From: Cyanodermella asteris
Taxonomy: Eukaryota; Ascomycota; Lecanoromycetes; Ostropales; Stictidaceae
Assembly (NCBI GenBank): GCA_900618795.1
Contig: UYJD01000008.1
Span: forward strand, 1 to 64,000
Direction of reading: 5' to 3'
DNA length: 64,000 nt
Every line of letters begins with the position of its first letter. Position 1 is the stretch's first letter. The notes beneath the pieces are model-generated. The model was not told the DNA's origin, made no database searches, and saw nothing but the letters and a program-made list of their open reading frames with translations. Made by a program: the position numbers and the translations under genes. Positions 11,291 to 21,205 of this stretch are shown here, piece after piece.

Positions 11291-12041
11291 GGCGGCGGTG
11301 TGCAATGTGCGATCAGAGAAGCAGGTGCAATGGAGATTGAAAGTTGCAATGTAAGTTGGAAGGCGCGAATGCTCATGCCGATTCAGAATTTTTTCCAACG
11401 GCGGTCCTCTCAACCCTGGTACTCTGCTGGTGCAGCCAACGATCTACAACTCTCAGTAGACCACCATTCACGCTGAAAGATGCATTATTCTGTACGAAGC
11501 GCCTCGGACGAGGGCCATGATCGAGCATCACGACCAGCTTCGTCTTTACGGAATTCCTCGACTGCCCTCTGAGGGTGAAATCTCGAACCAATTGCTGCGA
11601 GAGCTTTTCGACTATTCGGGGGCGACATATTTCCCCTTCAGTGCTGGTGAGGACATGCGATCGTACCTGCGGTCGCTCAACAAGCTGTTGGATCCACAGG
11701 ATGTGAGAAGAAGCTCGTCGGATATTGGGTTGCAGATTTCTAGGCTTTGGGAGGGTTGGCTTGGGCTGCGGCATCATGGATCCAGCGGAGTGCTCAGCCC
11801 TGTTGGGTCTTTGATCCGAGACCGGGCGCTGGATCCCACCGACCGTATGTTTTGCGTGTGATACTTCAGTGGAGCTCTTAGAATGCTGGCGTCAGCGTGA
11901 GACACATGATCATCAGAGTCCAATGTAAAGCTAGTGTAAGGTAGACGAGACCAGGCTAGATCGAAGGAACAGTGAAACTCAGAACCTTTGTAGTACTTAG
12001 GGCTATGAACGAGATGCAGACGTCATCAATTCATCAAGCTT
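11291..12041. other. Intergenic, 751 bp, with one doubtful ORF
   Basis: This spacer contains a plus-strand open frame at 11517-11861 with an ATG start (114 codons) and protein-like composition but no recognised domain; see the separate low-confidence entry. The rest is promoter and 3' flank. Confidence 0.4.
11517..11861 (+). CDS. Doubtful small hypothetical protein
   Basis: An ATG-started frame of 114 codons encodes a sequence with alternating charged and aliphatic residues (for example NQLLRELFDYSG and LRSLNKLLDPQDV). No domain, signal peptide or membrane helix is visible, and no intron signals support it. It lies antisense to the direction of both neighbours. It may be a chance frame, a fragment of an old gene or a real lineage-specific gene. 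Confidence 0.2.
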   Translation: MIEHHDQLRLYGIPRLPSEGEISNQLLRELFDYSGATYFPFSAGEDMRSYLRSLNKLLDPQDVRRSSSDIGLQISRLWEGWLGLRHHGSSGVLSPVGSLIRDRALDPTDRMFCV

Positions 12042-14951
12042 CTATATCGCCCATTCGTCTTTGCTGTCTGCATCCGTCACAAAGGGCTCCTCGATCAGCC
12101 TGATGGCAAAGTCGTTGCACAGAATGCATTCTTTGCCCACCAATCCATCAAGCTCCTTGACGTCCCGATCCCTCTTCTTACCCTGTGCTGCCTGTCCAAT
12201 GCTCGACTGCAGCTCGCGAATCCGGCTCTTCACCGTCAAACCACTGCCCTCGACAACTTTCTTGCCTAGGCAATCACTGTGAAATCCATGCTGACAACTC
12301 GGGAAGACGAAGAACTGTCTACTGAGCAGCGGCAGTCCGCAAACCCTGCAACCTTCACCGGGCTGCACGATCGCATACCTGCGGTCCAGCTTCCCTATAT
12401 CTACTTTAATGCTCTGCGCCGTGTTCGCGCTCTGGTCCATCTCGTCCTTCAGCTTGTCGATATGTTGACTGTATTCTTCGAGAGCGGCGCAGATTTCCTC
12501 CTTGAAGTCGTCGACGACGACAAAGTCTGGGAAGAATGGGATCAAGTCTTCGATGCGCAACAACTCACAACGCTTGCAAAAGTCGATGGCTTGGCGTATA
12601 CTTCCTGTACCTTCGCCAGCAATGACTTTCTTTGCGACAGCGAGCCAGAGTTGCTTGCGCAGCGCTGGATTGCTATCTGCGGGGCGGTCGGCGACCAGGG
12701 CGGCGAGGTCGGTCTTGTTGTGTTTGAGAGCGAGCTGTACGGCAGCACCATACTGGCCCATGAGAGAGTAGATGTGAACGCAAGACTCGACGCGTGAATG
12801 CTGTATACAGAGCCTCAGTGCAAAGTCGGCGTCGTAGCGAGGCGGCGGGTGGGCTGATTGGAAGGAGAGATAACGCATCAACTCTGTTTCGAAGGGTGTT
12901 GGATGAGCTGCGTAGATTGATATCAGGGTATTGTGGACGGCCGAGTCAGTGGAACCCAACTGGTCGATGCAGTAGTGTAAGTATCGCGCAGCTTGGTTCT
13001 GTTGCAGCGGCGTGTCATTTTCTTGCGTGTATGCTAACAGAGCTGGAATGATTTTTCGCGGATTGAGATCAGAGTGTCGCATGAGGATCTCAACGAACTC
13101 TGAGGGCACATGCTGCATGAGAACGCTCGCGTACGAGTAGAAAACTTCAGGCTCGGTCTGGCGCTTCAAAACGTCCAAGGCTTCACGCCATCGTTCCCTT
13201 TGTACCCAATACGAGAGGATAAAGTTCGAGTCGTCAATGGCGGTAGCAAAGGTAAGTAGTTCATCTTCTCGTCCATGGCTGGCAATTATGTCGTAGGTTG
13301 TTTTCTTGTCTAGGTCACCGTTGTATCGATTGACGAAGTCGTAATACTCTTTGCGCACAGAAGTCAGCTCTTTCTGAGAATCGGCCGTTGTCTGCGATTC
13401 ATCAAGTTCTGCCCGAGTAGTGATTGTGTCGTCTAGAGAATTGAGCTTCGACATGAAAACCTCAATGAGCCAGCTGGCAATCATCATCCGTTGCATGATT
13501 TGACTCTTTTTGTAGTTGTTGAGCTTGGTCAGTAAATATCTGCGCAAGGCGTCGTGTTCATTGTGGTCAATGAAAGTCAAAGCGACCTCTTCAAACGACT
13601 TGGTGCTCTTCCCGTACACCAAAGCTGCGTCCATGAACTTCTTCTTATTGATGAGATAATCACCGGATGCTCTTGCGACAGCATCTTTCTGCGATTCGCC
13701 CTGCGCGTACTGTAGCGCAGCCTCGAACTTTTGTTCTTTGAGCATGATCTTCCATACCTCTCTGTCTTCGTTTGTAACAGCAACTTCGTAGATCTCGTGG
13801 GGTGTGAATAACCAGAAAGTGTTGGCCCTCTGGTCAGCGTAAAGGCCCAAGGCTGATTCACCGGGTTCGAGCACCACTTGATCATACACAATGCGTCCGT
13901 CCAGTCTGTTGATGGCCACAATTCGTCCTTCGATTAGACACAAAATATGCCACTGTGTGAGGCATAGGAACCGAATTGGTTCTTGTGAGGCCTTTCGCCT
14001 GCCTGTGGAAGACTCGGAATGAGGAATCTTGGATCTGGGAAACGTTCTGGAGGCATTAAAGAGCCGCGCACCCATCACTGAGAGCTCATCACTCTGCAGC
14101 AGATTGCCATATGTCACGCCTGAGCCGGTAAGCCAAGCAAAGATCTTGTCATCTTCATCGTGGCTGGAGCCTTCGACGTCTGGCATATCGGGTGAGAATG
14201 CCAGTAATGAGGGTGCGGCCTGGGAAGAACCCTCTGACGCATCTTTGATAGCTGGCTGCTCAGTCTCGAACAGCTTCGGATACTGGCCTTCCTGTCGATG
14301 CCTCCCTGTAGATCCGACAAAGTGGAACAGCTGCTGTGATGAGGCTACCAGAATTCGTCGTACATCGGGCTTGCCTTCGACAAACCCAGTCCACAGACCT
14401 GTCACTGGGCCTTGTATCCGATATATATTTGTGAGGTACTTTTCCTGATTTCGATAGAATTCGGAGTGCGATTCTATGGATGTTTCGAAGACGTTTCCAT
14501 CGGAGGCTCCGATCAGGATCTCGCGAGTCGACGCTGTGGGCAAGGCCGGGTTCCAGGCAATGCTCTCGATATTTACATGGCGTAACCTATTGAGAGCTTT
14601 TGGAGTTTTCGATTGCGCATGCAGGTAAAAGTTCTCTCCCAGGGTGGTATTAATGATGAGATGTGAAGCAGATGGGTCAAGGAACATGCGGCGGATCAAG
14701 CCAACTTCAGAGGATTTCTTCGGTAGATCCACGTCTTCGATGTCAGCTGGATTTTGGAGATCGATGCGCATGATCCGGCCTGTGGCCAATGCTAGTACAA
14801 GGACTTCATTCGCAACTTGGGCAGCGACAAAGTCGGCAGAGAGGGAAAACTGCAGCTGGACTCGCTCGATGTTGAAGATGGGCTCCTGGTTGTGGTCAGG
14901 ACCGTCCAGGTCCAGAGCAGCCACGCCATCTTCTAAATTCGTCGTCGCCAT
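12042..14951 (-). CDS. VPS18: Vps18/Pep3, core subunit of HOPS and CORVET tethering complexes
   Basis: Vps18 is a shared core subunit of the HOPS and CORVET complexes, which tether endosomes and vacuoles before SNARE fusion. The gene is one uninterrupted exon of 969 residues starting at the ATG at 14951 (MATTNLEDGVAALDLDGPD). The N-terminal half is the Pep3/Vps18 beta-propeller region, with LIRRMFLDPSASHLIINTTL and EILIGASDGNVFETSI characteristic of the family. The middle is a long alpha-solenoid (clathrin-repeat) region. The C-terminal RING-H2 begins at about residue 868 with CRVCGLPLL, PSCQHGFHSDCLGKK and ends with the CILC pair near residue 945. Length fits fungal Vps18 proteins. It may act with the Rab and Ykt6 homologues encoded elsewhere in this window. 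Confidence 0.95.
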   Translation of the reverse strand: MATTNLEDGVAALDLDGPDHNQEPIFNIERVQLQFSLSADFVAAQVANEVLVLALATGRIMRIDLQNPADIEDVDLPKKSSEVGLIRRMFLDPSASHLIINTTLGENFYLHAQSKTPKALNRLRHVNIESIAWNPALPTASTREILIGASDGNVFETSIESHSEFYRNQEKYLTNIYRIQGPVTGLWTGFVEGKPDVRRILVASSQQLFHFVGSTGRHRQEGQYPKLFETEQPAIKDASEGSSQAAPSLLAFSPDMPDVEGSSHDEDDKIFAWLTGSGVTYGNLLQSDELSVMGARLFNASRTFPRSKIPHSESSTGRRKASQEPIRFLCLTQWHILCLIEGRIVAINRLDGRIVYDQVVLEPGESALGLYADQRANTFWLFTPHEIYEVAVTNEDREVWKIMLKEQKFEAALQYAQGESQKDAVARASGDYLINKKKFMDAALVYGKSTKSFEEVALTFIDHNEHDALRRYLLTKLNNYKKSQIMQRMMIASWLIEVFMSKLNSLDDTITTRAELDESQTTADSQKELTSVRKEYYDFVNRYNGDLDKKTTYDIIASHGREDELLTFATAIDDSNFILSYWVQRERWREALDVLKRQTEPEVFYSYASVLMQHVPSEFVEILMRHSDLNPRKIIPALLAYTQENDTPLQQNQAARYLHYCIDQLGSTDSAVHNTLISIYAAHPTPFETELMRYLSFQSAHPPPRYDADFALRLCIQHSRVESCVHIYSLMGQYGAAVQLALKHNKTDLAALVADRPADSNPALRKQLWLAVAKKVIAGEGTGSIRQAIDFCKRCELLRIEDLIPFFPDFVVVDDFKEEICAALEEYSQHIDKLKDEMDQSANTAQSIKVDIGKLDRRYAIVQPGEGCRVCGLPLLSRQFFVFPSCQHGFHSDCLGKKVVEGSGLTVKSRIRELQSSIGQAAQGKKRDRDVKELDGLVGKECILCNDFAIRLIEEPFVTDADSKDEWAI

Positions 14952-16109
14952 CACGAAGCTCGTACGCGGAGGATCAAGGTTTCCTCATGCTGTCTGCTCA
15001 ATGGTGCAGCTCCCGGCCCTCCTCGGTCGTGAGATAGCTTCAAAGTTAATTGCTAGTCCCGCTATACTAAGCGGATGACGACTATGGACCAGATATCACA
15101 AATCCAGTTTCCGAGAGGCTCTGGCACCGTTTGTGTTCAACTTCGTATACGTTTGAGCGCTTGCTGCCGATGGTGTCCAAGTATCGAAGGCGGACACGAT
15201 AGACGTGATGAGCGGCGTCTCTGAACTGCGCCACGTGAGGCGCACGCGAAGCGCGGCAGGCTGGTCCGAGCTTCTGACTTGGCCTCGGCATGTTCAGAGG
15301 CATCTACGCTAAATATGTCTAATCGCGCTCCAAGCAGAGATCCATGAATCAACACTTGAGGCTGAAAACTGTCATTCCTGGCCATCGGATCGCACGGCTG
15401 GCTACCGAGCAGTGTTATCAGCAATGCTGTGCTATTTGGTAGCCCACATTACGATTTATTTTCCACGATCATGAGACTTGATCTCAATTCCTCAACGTCC
15501 TTTGATGCTCCGTTGAACTTTAACCTCAGATAGACTGTCCGATCTGTCCAAATGAATTTCTGTCTGATGATCTGGGCAATCCAACTCATTTCAAGCATGT
15601 CCCTCGCGAATTACATCAATGTATGAAGAAGTAGCTGGCCTGAGCGTGTAAGGTAGACAAATGAGTGCCTTCTACTTTTCTCGAGAGCCGATAGCAGCTT
15701 CGTCCGCGCGGACCAGCGTCTTCTTGCCACGGAAAACATTCGTCCACGATTGTAGACATGCCTCTGGGCACGATTGTCCAACATTCACAAAAGCAGAGTG
15801 GAAACTTGCGGCGAACTATTTGAGGTGCACGGTGCCACGCGGTGATTAGCGGGGATATTCGAAGTAGACCTCGGTTGAGTTGCTTCATGTTGTCTTTGGC
15901 CCTGGCTGCGGCGACAACCCCAGCTCCCACTCCACCACAATTGCGGAGAGCTCAAGACCTTCTGGCCAATCCCATTGATCATCCTCTTCCAGGAACCTGC
16001 ATCGTGAAAAGTCCCTATACGCCTGCATTCCCACCTGCTCTGTCCCACCTTTCTTTAGAATCATCCGCCGGGCACCTCAAGTCTACCCTCGCCGTCCCGA
16101 ACCTTCACC
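14952..16109. other. Divergent intergenic region, 1.16 kb
   Basis: This spacer lies between the divergent Vps18 and acyl-CoA dehydrogenase genes and must contain both promoters. Open frames here (for example antisense 15616-15930) have no recognisable domains. The pyrimidine-rich stretch just before 16110 looks like a 5' leader. Confidence 0.5.
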
Positions 16110-17674
16110 ATGTCTCAACGAATCCCTGTTCCCGACCTCACTAAGATTAAGCCGAGAACGGCCTCTGAGAGAATCCCAATTCTTGCCCGCGGCCACGTCA
16201 GTCCCAAGGCGAAGGAGTACCTCGACAGAGTGAGTTGACCTGCAATCGATTGCCACTGCTGTGCCCGATGACTGACTCGCCACCAGCTTGAGAAGTTCAT
16301 TGACGAGCGCTGCATTCCGTGCGATTATGTCTACCACGCTCAAATTGGCCAGGGTGAGGACCGCTGGACAACATACCCAAAGGTCATCGATGACTTGAAG
16401 GCCGAAGCTAAGAAGCTGGGTCTATGGAACCTCTTCTTGCCCAAGAACCACTACAAAGAGTCGCCCGGCTTCTCCAACCTCGAATATGGTCTGATGGCAG
16501 AGTTGATGGGCAAGTCGAGGACAGCTTCGGAAGCATGCAACTGTGCTGCTCCGGATACTGGCAACATGGAGGTCATTGCAAGATACGGCACCGAGGCACA
16601 AAAGAGACAGTGGTTGGACCCGATATTCGATGGAACTATTCGCAGTGCCTTCCTGATGACGGAGCCGGACATTGCCAGCAGTGATGCCACAAACATCAAG
16701 ATGACCATGATTCAGGATGGTGACCACTATATCCTGAACGGAACAGTATGTATTCGCTTCGATACTCTAACATATGCCTCCGGGATTAGTACTGACAAGC
16801 GTCCAGAAATGGTGGTCAAGTGGCGCCGGTGACCCTCGCTGCAAGATCTACATCGTCATGGGCAAGTCGTCGCCCAACAACTCCAACGTCTATCGCCAGC
16901 AGTCAGTCATGCTCGTTTCAGCCGACACGCCCGGTATCACGGTCAAGCGTATGTTGTCTGTATATGGCTTCGACGATGCGCCGCACGGTCACGCCGAGAT
17001 TGAGTTTGAGAACGTCCGTGTTCACAAGAGTAACATGGTTCTTGGAGAGGGCCGCGGTTTCGAGATTATCCAGGGCCGTCTTGGTCCTGGCCGTATCCAT
17101 CACGCCATGCGAAGTCTTGGTGCTGCCGAGCGAGCCCTGGATTGGATGTTGGCCCGTATCAGTGACCCAGCCAAGAAGACGTTCGGCAAGCGGCTGCGGG
17201 AGCACGGCGTTCTCCTGGAGTGGGCCGCCAAATCCCGTCTGGAAATTGACGCATCAAGACTTATCGTGCTCAACGCGGCGATGCAGATTGATGAGACCGA
17301 CGCCAAGGGCGCCCTTCTCGAAATCGCAGAGGCTAAGATTATCGTCCCGAAGGCCGTGTGCGAGATCATCGATCGCGCTGTGCAGGCTCACGGTGCTCAG
17401 GGTATCTGTCAAGGTAAGTCGTCCCGAGTTCCAAGTTGCATTTATCGATACACAGCTAACATTCTCATCAGACACCCCATTGGCCAATGCCTGGGCTCAG
17501 ATCCGTACCCTGAGAATCGCCGATGGACCTGATGAGGTCCATCTCCAGCAGGTCGGTAAGAATCTGGCCAAGAGGGGAGAGTTCATCAAGTACAAGATCG
17601 ATCTTCAGAACCAGGAGGCTGAGCGACTGATGAAGCTGTACGGCGCCAAGATGCCCCTTGTGCCCAAGCTTTAG
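16110..17674 (+). CDS. Acyl-CoA dehydrogenase, ACAD10/ACAD11 type
   Basis: This FAD-dependent acyl-CoA dehydrogenase would oxidise acyl-CoAs to enoyl-CoAs. Four exons are read: 16110-16229, 16287-16745, 16807-17413 and 17472-17674, with canonical GT/AG introns of 57-61 nt; the product is 462 residues. Family segments are strong: LGLWNLFLPKNHY, CNCAAPDTGNMEVIARYGT, SAFLMTEPDIASSDATNIK, then across the second splice NGTKWWSSGAGDPRCKI, and later RIHHAMRSLGAAERALD. The third splice restores AHGAQGICQDTPLANAW. The C-terminus is PKL, a weak PTS1-like tripeptide, and there is no obvious mitochondrial presequence, so a peroxisomal site is possible. It is tail to tail with the MRJP-like gene. Confidence 0.95.
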
Positions 17675-17889
17675 ATTGATGTGTCATGACGCTATTAGAA
17701 ATTGAAAAATATTTGCATTTCTGTTCTGAGAATGAGCCTGCCCGGGCTTGATCTCGGATTCCTTGGACAGCACGATTTGCATTCAATTTTCGAGCGATTC
17801 AGCAACCTTCAGAAAGGGTTACAATGTACATAGACTCCGAAGCCATTTGAAGAAAAGTGAACGAATTTATTATTCATATGAGAACATAT

Positions 17890-19264
17890 CTACGCCCAAA
17901 GCGACGTTATCTTCTTGCCTCCGTCGGGCAGTTTTGCCCTAAGAACCGCGCCCGGATGTATTCTCCCATCCACTCCGAAATTCCAATCAGGCTGGAACGG
18001 CAACTGATTGATGTTAAGATAGATATACCCATCCTCGCCCACGGTTGCACCGTCCGGCCACAAAATCCTCGGGTCCCGCAAGAATGGATGCGTCAACCCA
18101 TCGGTCGGATCGTAGTAATATACCGCATTCTGCGTGGGCATCAACTGGTAAACGCGTCCGTTGTCGTCTCCCTCGAAACCATTTGCATCGCCTCCCCTCT
18201 GGCCCTTGCCGGACACATTGCCCTTTGCCCAAGTCTCCGCCAACACATTGTCGTCCCTGGCTCGCAGGTTCGCGCTCGGCACACTGTACAGTTCGTGCGA
18301 GGTCAAGGGCGAGTAGTATATCGTGCCGCCGTCAGGCGAGATCTGGATGCCGTCCAGGCCTTCCTGCTGCCAGGAGACGGGCGTGCCGAGTTGTCGGAAA
18401 TAGAACGGGTTGCCGAAGTAGGTCGGCACGTCGTTGGGAACGCGCAGGACGGAGCTGTCTTGGGTTAGACGACGCCATGTCTCGCCGGTGCCGAGGTCGA
18501 CCATGATGAAGCCGGTGCGGCCTTCGTTCGAGGAGTCGACTAGGTAGGCTATGCCTTGGCCGGATGTGCCGGTTACGTTGGGCCGGAGGTCGAAGCGGAG
18601 GTCGTTGAGGTAAGAGTCGGGGTAGCGGACGGTGGAGGGAAATGTGTATGTCGCGTAGATGCTAGAACATTGATCAGTACGTCTAACGACAGCCGGGTGG
18701 AATGGTTGAGCACGCTCACCTGTCGTTTGCGAGCGAGATTCCGACAAGCTTTGGTCCTCCTGGCTGCGCATATGGCATTGAAGGGTTGCCTTTTGCATCG
18801 TGGACCGTCGGACGCCCGGTATCCAAGCACCAAAGAGTTTCCGGTCTGCCATTGCTAGTTGCTGGAGTAATATATAATGCCTGTACATTCAGAAGCACGC
18901 TCGAATTGCTGCTACCGAACGCCGTGTTGGCAATCGTCGTGTTCAATGTGTTGGGTGCAGCGTTCAAATCGGCGGAGGGATACGGCTTCTCCGCAGTCTT
19001 GTTGACTGCTTCTCCTACGGTATACGCATAGTCGCCACGTGTGTAGGATGCGAAGAAGCGGCCTTTTGAACTGATGGCCAGCCCGATCGGCCACTGGTCG
19101 TAGTAATAGTGGTATTCTTCGATCGCGGGGCCTTGAGTGCCATTGTCGATTCTCAGGATTGTCTTATTCTGCTCCACGAATGTCGAGTTTTGGACGAGAA
19201 AGCTGACGTTCTGCGCGTAAACGCTCGCTGCTAATAGTAAGCTTGCTGAGGTTACAAACTGCAT
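17890..19264 (-). CDS. Secreted major royal jelly protein/yellow-like beta-propeller protein
   Basis: This is a secreted protein of the MRJP/yellow family, a six-bladed beta-propeller fold; fungal members have no settled function. Exon 1 is 19264-18720 and exon 2 is 18661-17890 with a 58-nt intron (GTGAGC/TAG); the product is 438 residues. The ATG at 19264 starts a clear signal peptide (MQFVTSASLLLAASVYAQ). Family-like segments include QWPIGLAISSKGRFFASYTR, LWCLDTGRP, YLVDSSNEGRTGFIMVDL, LDGIQISPDGGTIYYSPLTS and LWPDGATVGEDGYIYLNINQ. At least eight N-glycosylation sequons lie mostly in the first half. Upstream in-frame codons before 19264 are ignored because the signal peptide begins there. 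Confidence 0.88.
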
Positions 19265-21110
19265 ATTGGCGACCTCAACGGCAGTACGAATGGAACGACG
19301 CAATGTAAGAGCAGGAATGGAGGGCAGGGGGTCAATATAAGCTACTGCATCATCGATGCCATCGGAGAGCTCGATGGAGGCCCAGAGGTGCCGGCAAATC
19401 ATTGAGCTTCCTATTGGCTGTTTGAGCTTTTGCCTCTAGTTCCGGCGTCGTCGAGGAAAGGTGTTGAGCTCTTGTGTGAGGTGACGACTGGAGAGTGACG
19501 TCTTCGGAAGCTTGTCTGAGAATTCGTCATGTCTCCACATGCTCGCTTAGGGTATTTCCAGCATCGATTAATCCTTCAGATAGACTCAAAACTATTGAGA
19601 TGCATAGCACGATCGTATGTCTCCTACAAGGGAACGCATCGAGAGAGATACCATGATGTGTGCACCGGAAGAACGTTCGAGGGAGGCCGTGAGCGGGAGC
19701 TCACATCGATGATCCGTGCGTTCGGAATCATACGATCAGATATCGAGGCCTCTCGAGGTACTTTTGGTCGCGATAACGTGTCTAAAATTTCAAAGCTTCG
19801 ATGCTCTATGAAGCTGTCTCGCGATGCATCGGGATTTAGTACTCCAGGGCGTTAAGGCATGTCCTTGTGCCGAACTCGTGGCTTGGAAAGACCCCGTTAA
19901 AGAATGTGTGCTCAGCAGCGCTGAGTCTCTCAGGAGCCCGGGCATCTCAGTCGTTCTGATAGTGATTGATGAAACGAAAGCAAGTTTCTGCATCGCGCTT
20001 GAAACGTCGTCGGACCCGGTCACCCGGCTGCTTCAGTCAAACGCGACCGTTGACACATGTAACAATATATTGAGTATAGAGCTCTGCTCTTCTTGAGCCA
20101 CACTGTGGCAACAAAGTTGTGTACGTCCAGAGCGGAGCTTGAAACCAACTCATATTCCCAGCTTCAGTAACTGGTAGCTACCTACTTTACTCAAACGATA
20201 ACGCGTGGGCGTGAGGCGAAGTCTGATATTCGATTGGTCAAGGTCAAGCGGAAGATGGGCCGACGTCGGCTTTGGGTCCAGACTGTTTGACCACACTTTA
20301 TGACGCCCATTGACGAAAGAGGCGAAAATGACAGCCCCCAAAGGACCCAAAACCCTGTCAGCCGGCGTGCGAAGCTGGGGTCCCCAGAGAAACGTGGAAA
20401 AGCATGTTCTTGTGGGCTTTCAATCGCCCGTTTCAACTTTGGAGATTGCTGCTGCGGGGCACCAATTGTATCTTGCTGCAGTCAACTTGGTCGCCCAAGA
20501 CAGCACAGTACTTCCTTATCAATCCTTTCGGTATACTTGCTTGCTTGCTGGCAGGCAGAGCAATCGATGCTATCGGAGAATACCCACAGCTTGGTTTAAT
20601 TTGTCATGCTCATCGCTTGTCCTGCCGATCTCGTCAGGTCCAAGGAGACCTCCTGCTTGAGGACGGCATATGTTTCAACTTGCCGTCGATCCGGAACCCC
20701 GCGTGTCGGGGCCTCTTTGTTGACCCTCATGCGTAAGACTTTCATCTTGATCGTGAGGGCGGGAAGTGTTGCTTGTGATTGCAACTACCTGGCTCACGTT
20801 CGATCCGAACAGACTTCACGTTCCATCAGAAGTACGGACCTGATGAGAACTCCTAGAGCGGACATAAGCGGCCGGTCTGAGGCAAGTCTCGAAGGTCTCG
20901 AAGTGGGGACCGACCTACTGGAACACGCTCCCAGCTTCTCAAAGGGGTCTTTGGGTTCAGATCACGAGTTTGCCACTCATCCCTGCTCAAGACCTCAGTC
21001 TTCCGTCTCTTCCTCTCTTCTTATGCATTTGAACCCGTCTTCCACAAAATATTCGCCCTCCTGTTACTCCCCTTCCACTTCTCACACAGATAAAGTCAAC
21101 AGTGTTCACA
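19265..21110. other. Divergent intergenic region, 1.85 kb
   Basis: This spacer separates the divergent MRJP-like and transketolase-like genes. Open frames of 66-199 codons occur, but none carries a recognised domain. The last 120 bases are pyrimidine-rich and hold an ATG at 21023 that opens a frame overlapping the downstream start codon. Confidence 0.5.
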
Positions 21111-21205
21111 ATGGCAGCAGCTACAGTCCAGTCAAATGGCGTCGCGCTGCAAACTACATCATATGGCGAGAACCTCGTCAACGGGTTCAAGCAAAGCGAG
21201 CATAA
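21023..21205 (+). promoter_or_regulatory. Possible overlapping upstream ORF before the transketolase-like gene
   Basis: An ATG at 21023 opens a 60-codon frame that runs past the main ATG at 21111 in another frame and stops at 21205. If transcripts begin upstream of 21023 it could lower translation of the main frame. The start lies after a CT-rich tract, so transcription may instead begin below it. Confidence 0.3.
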
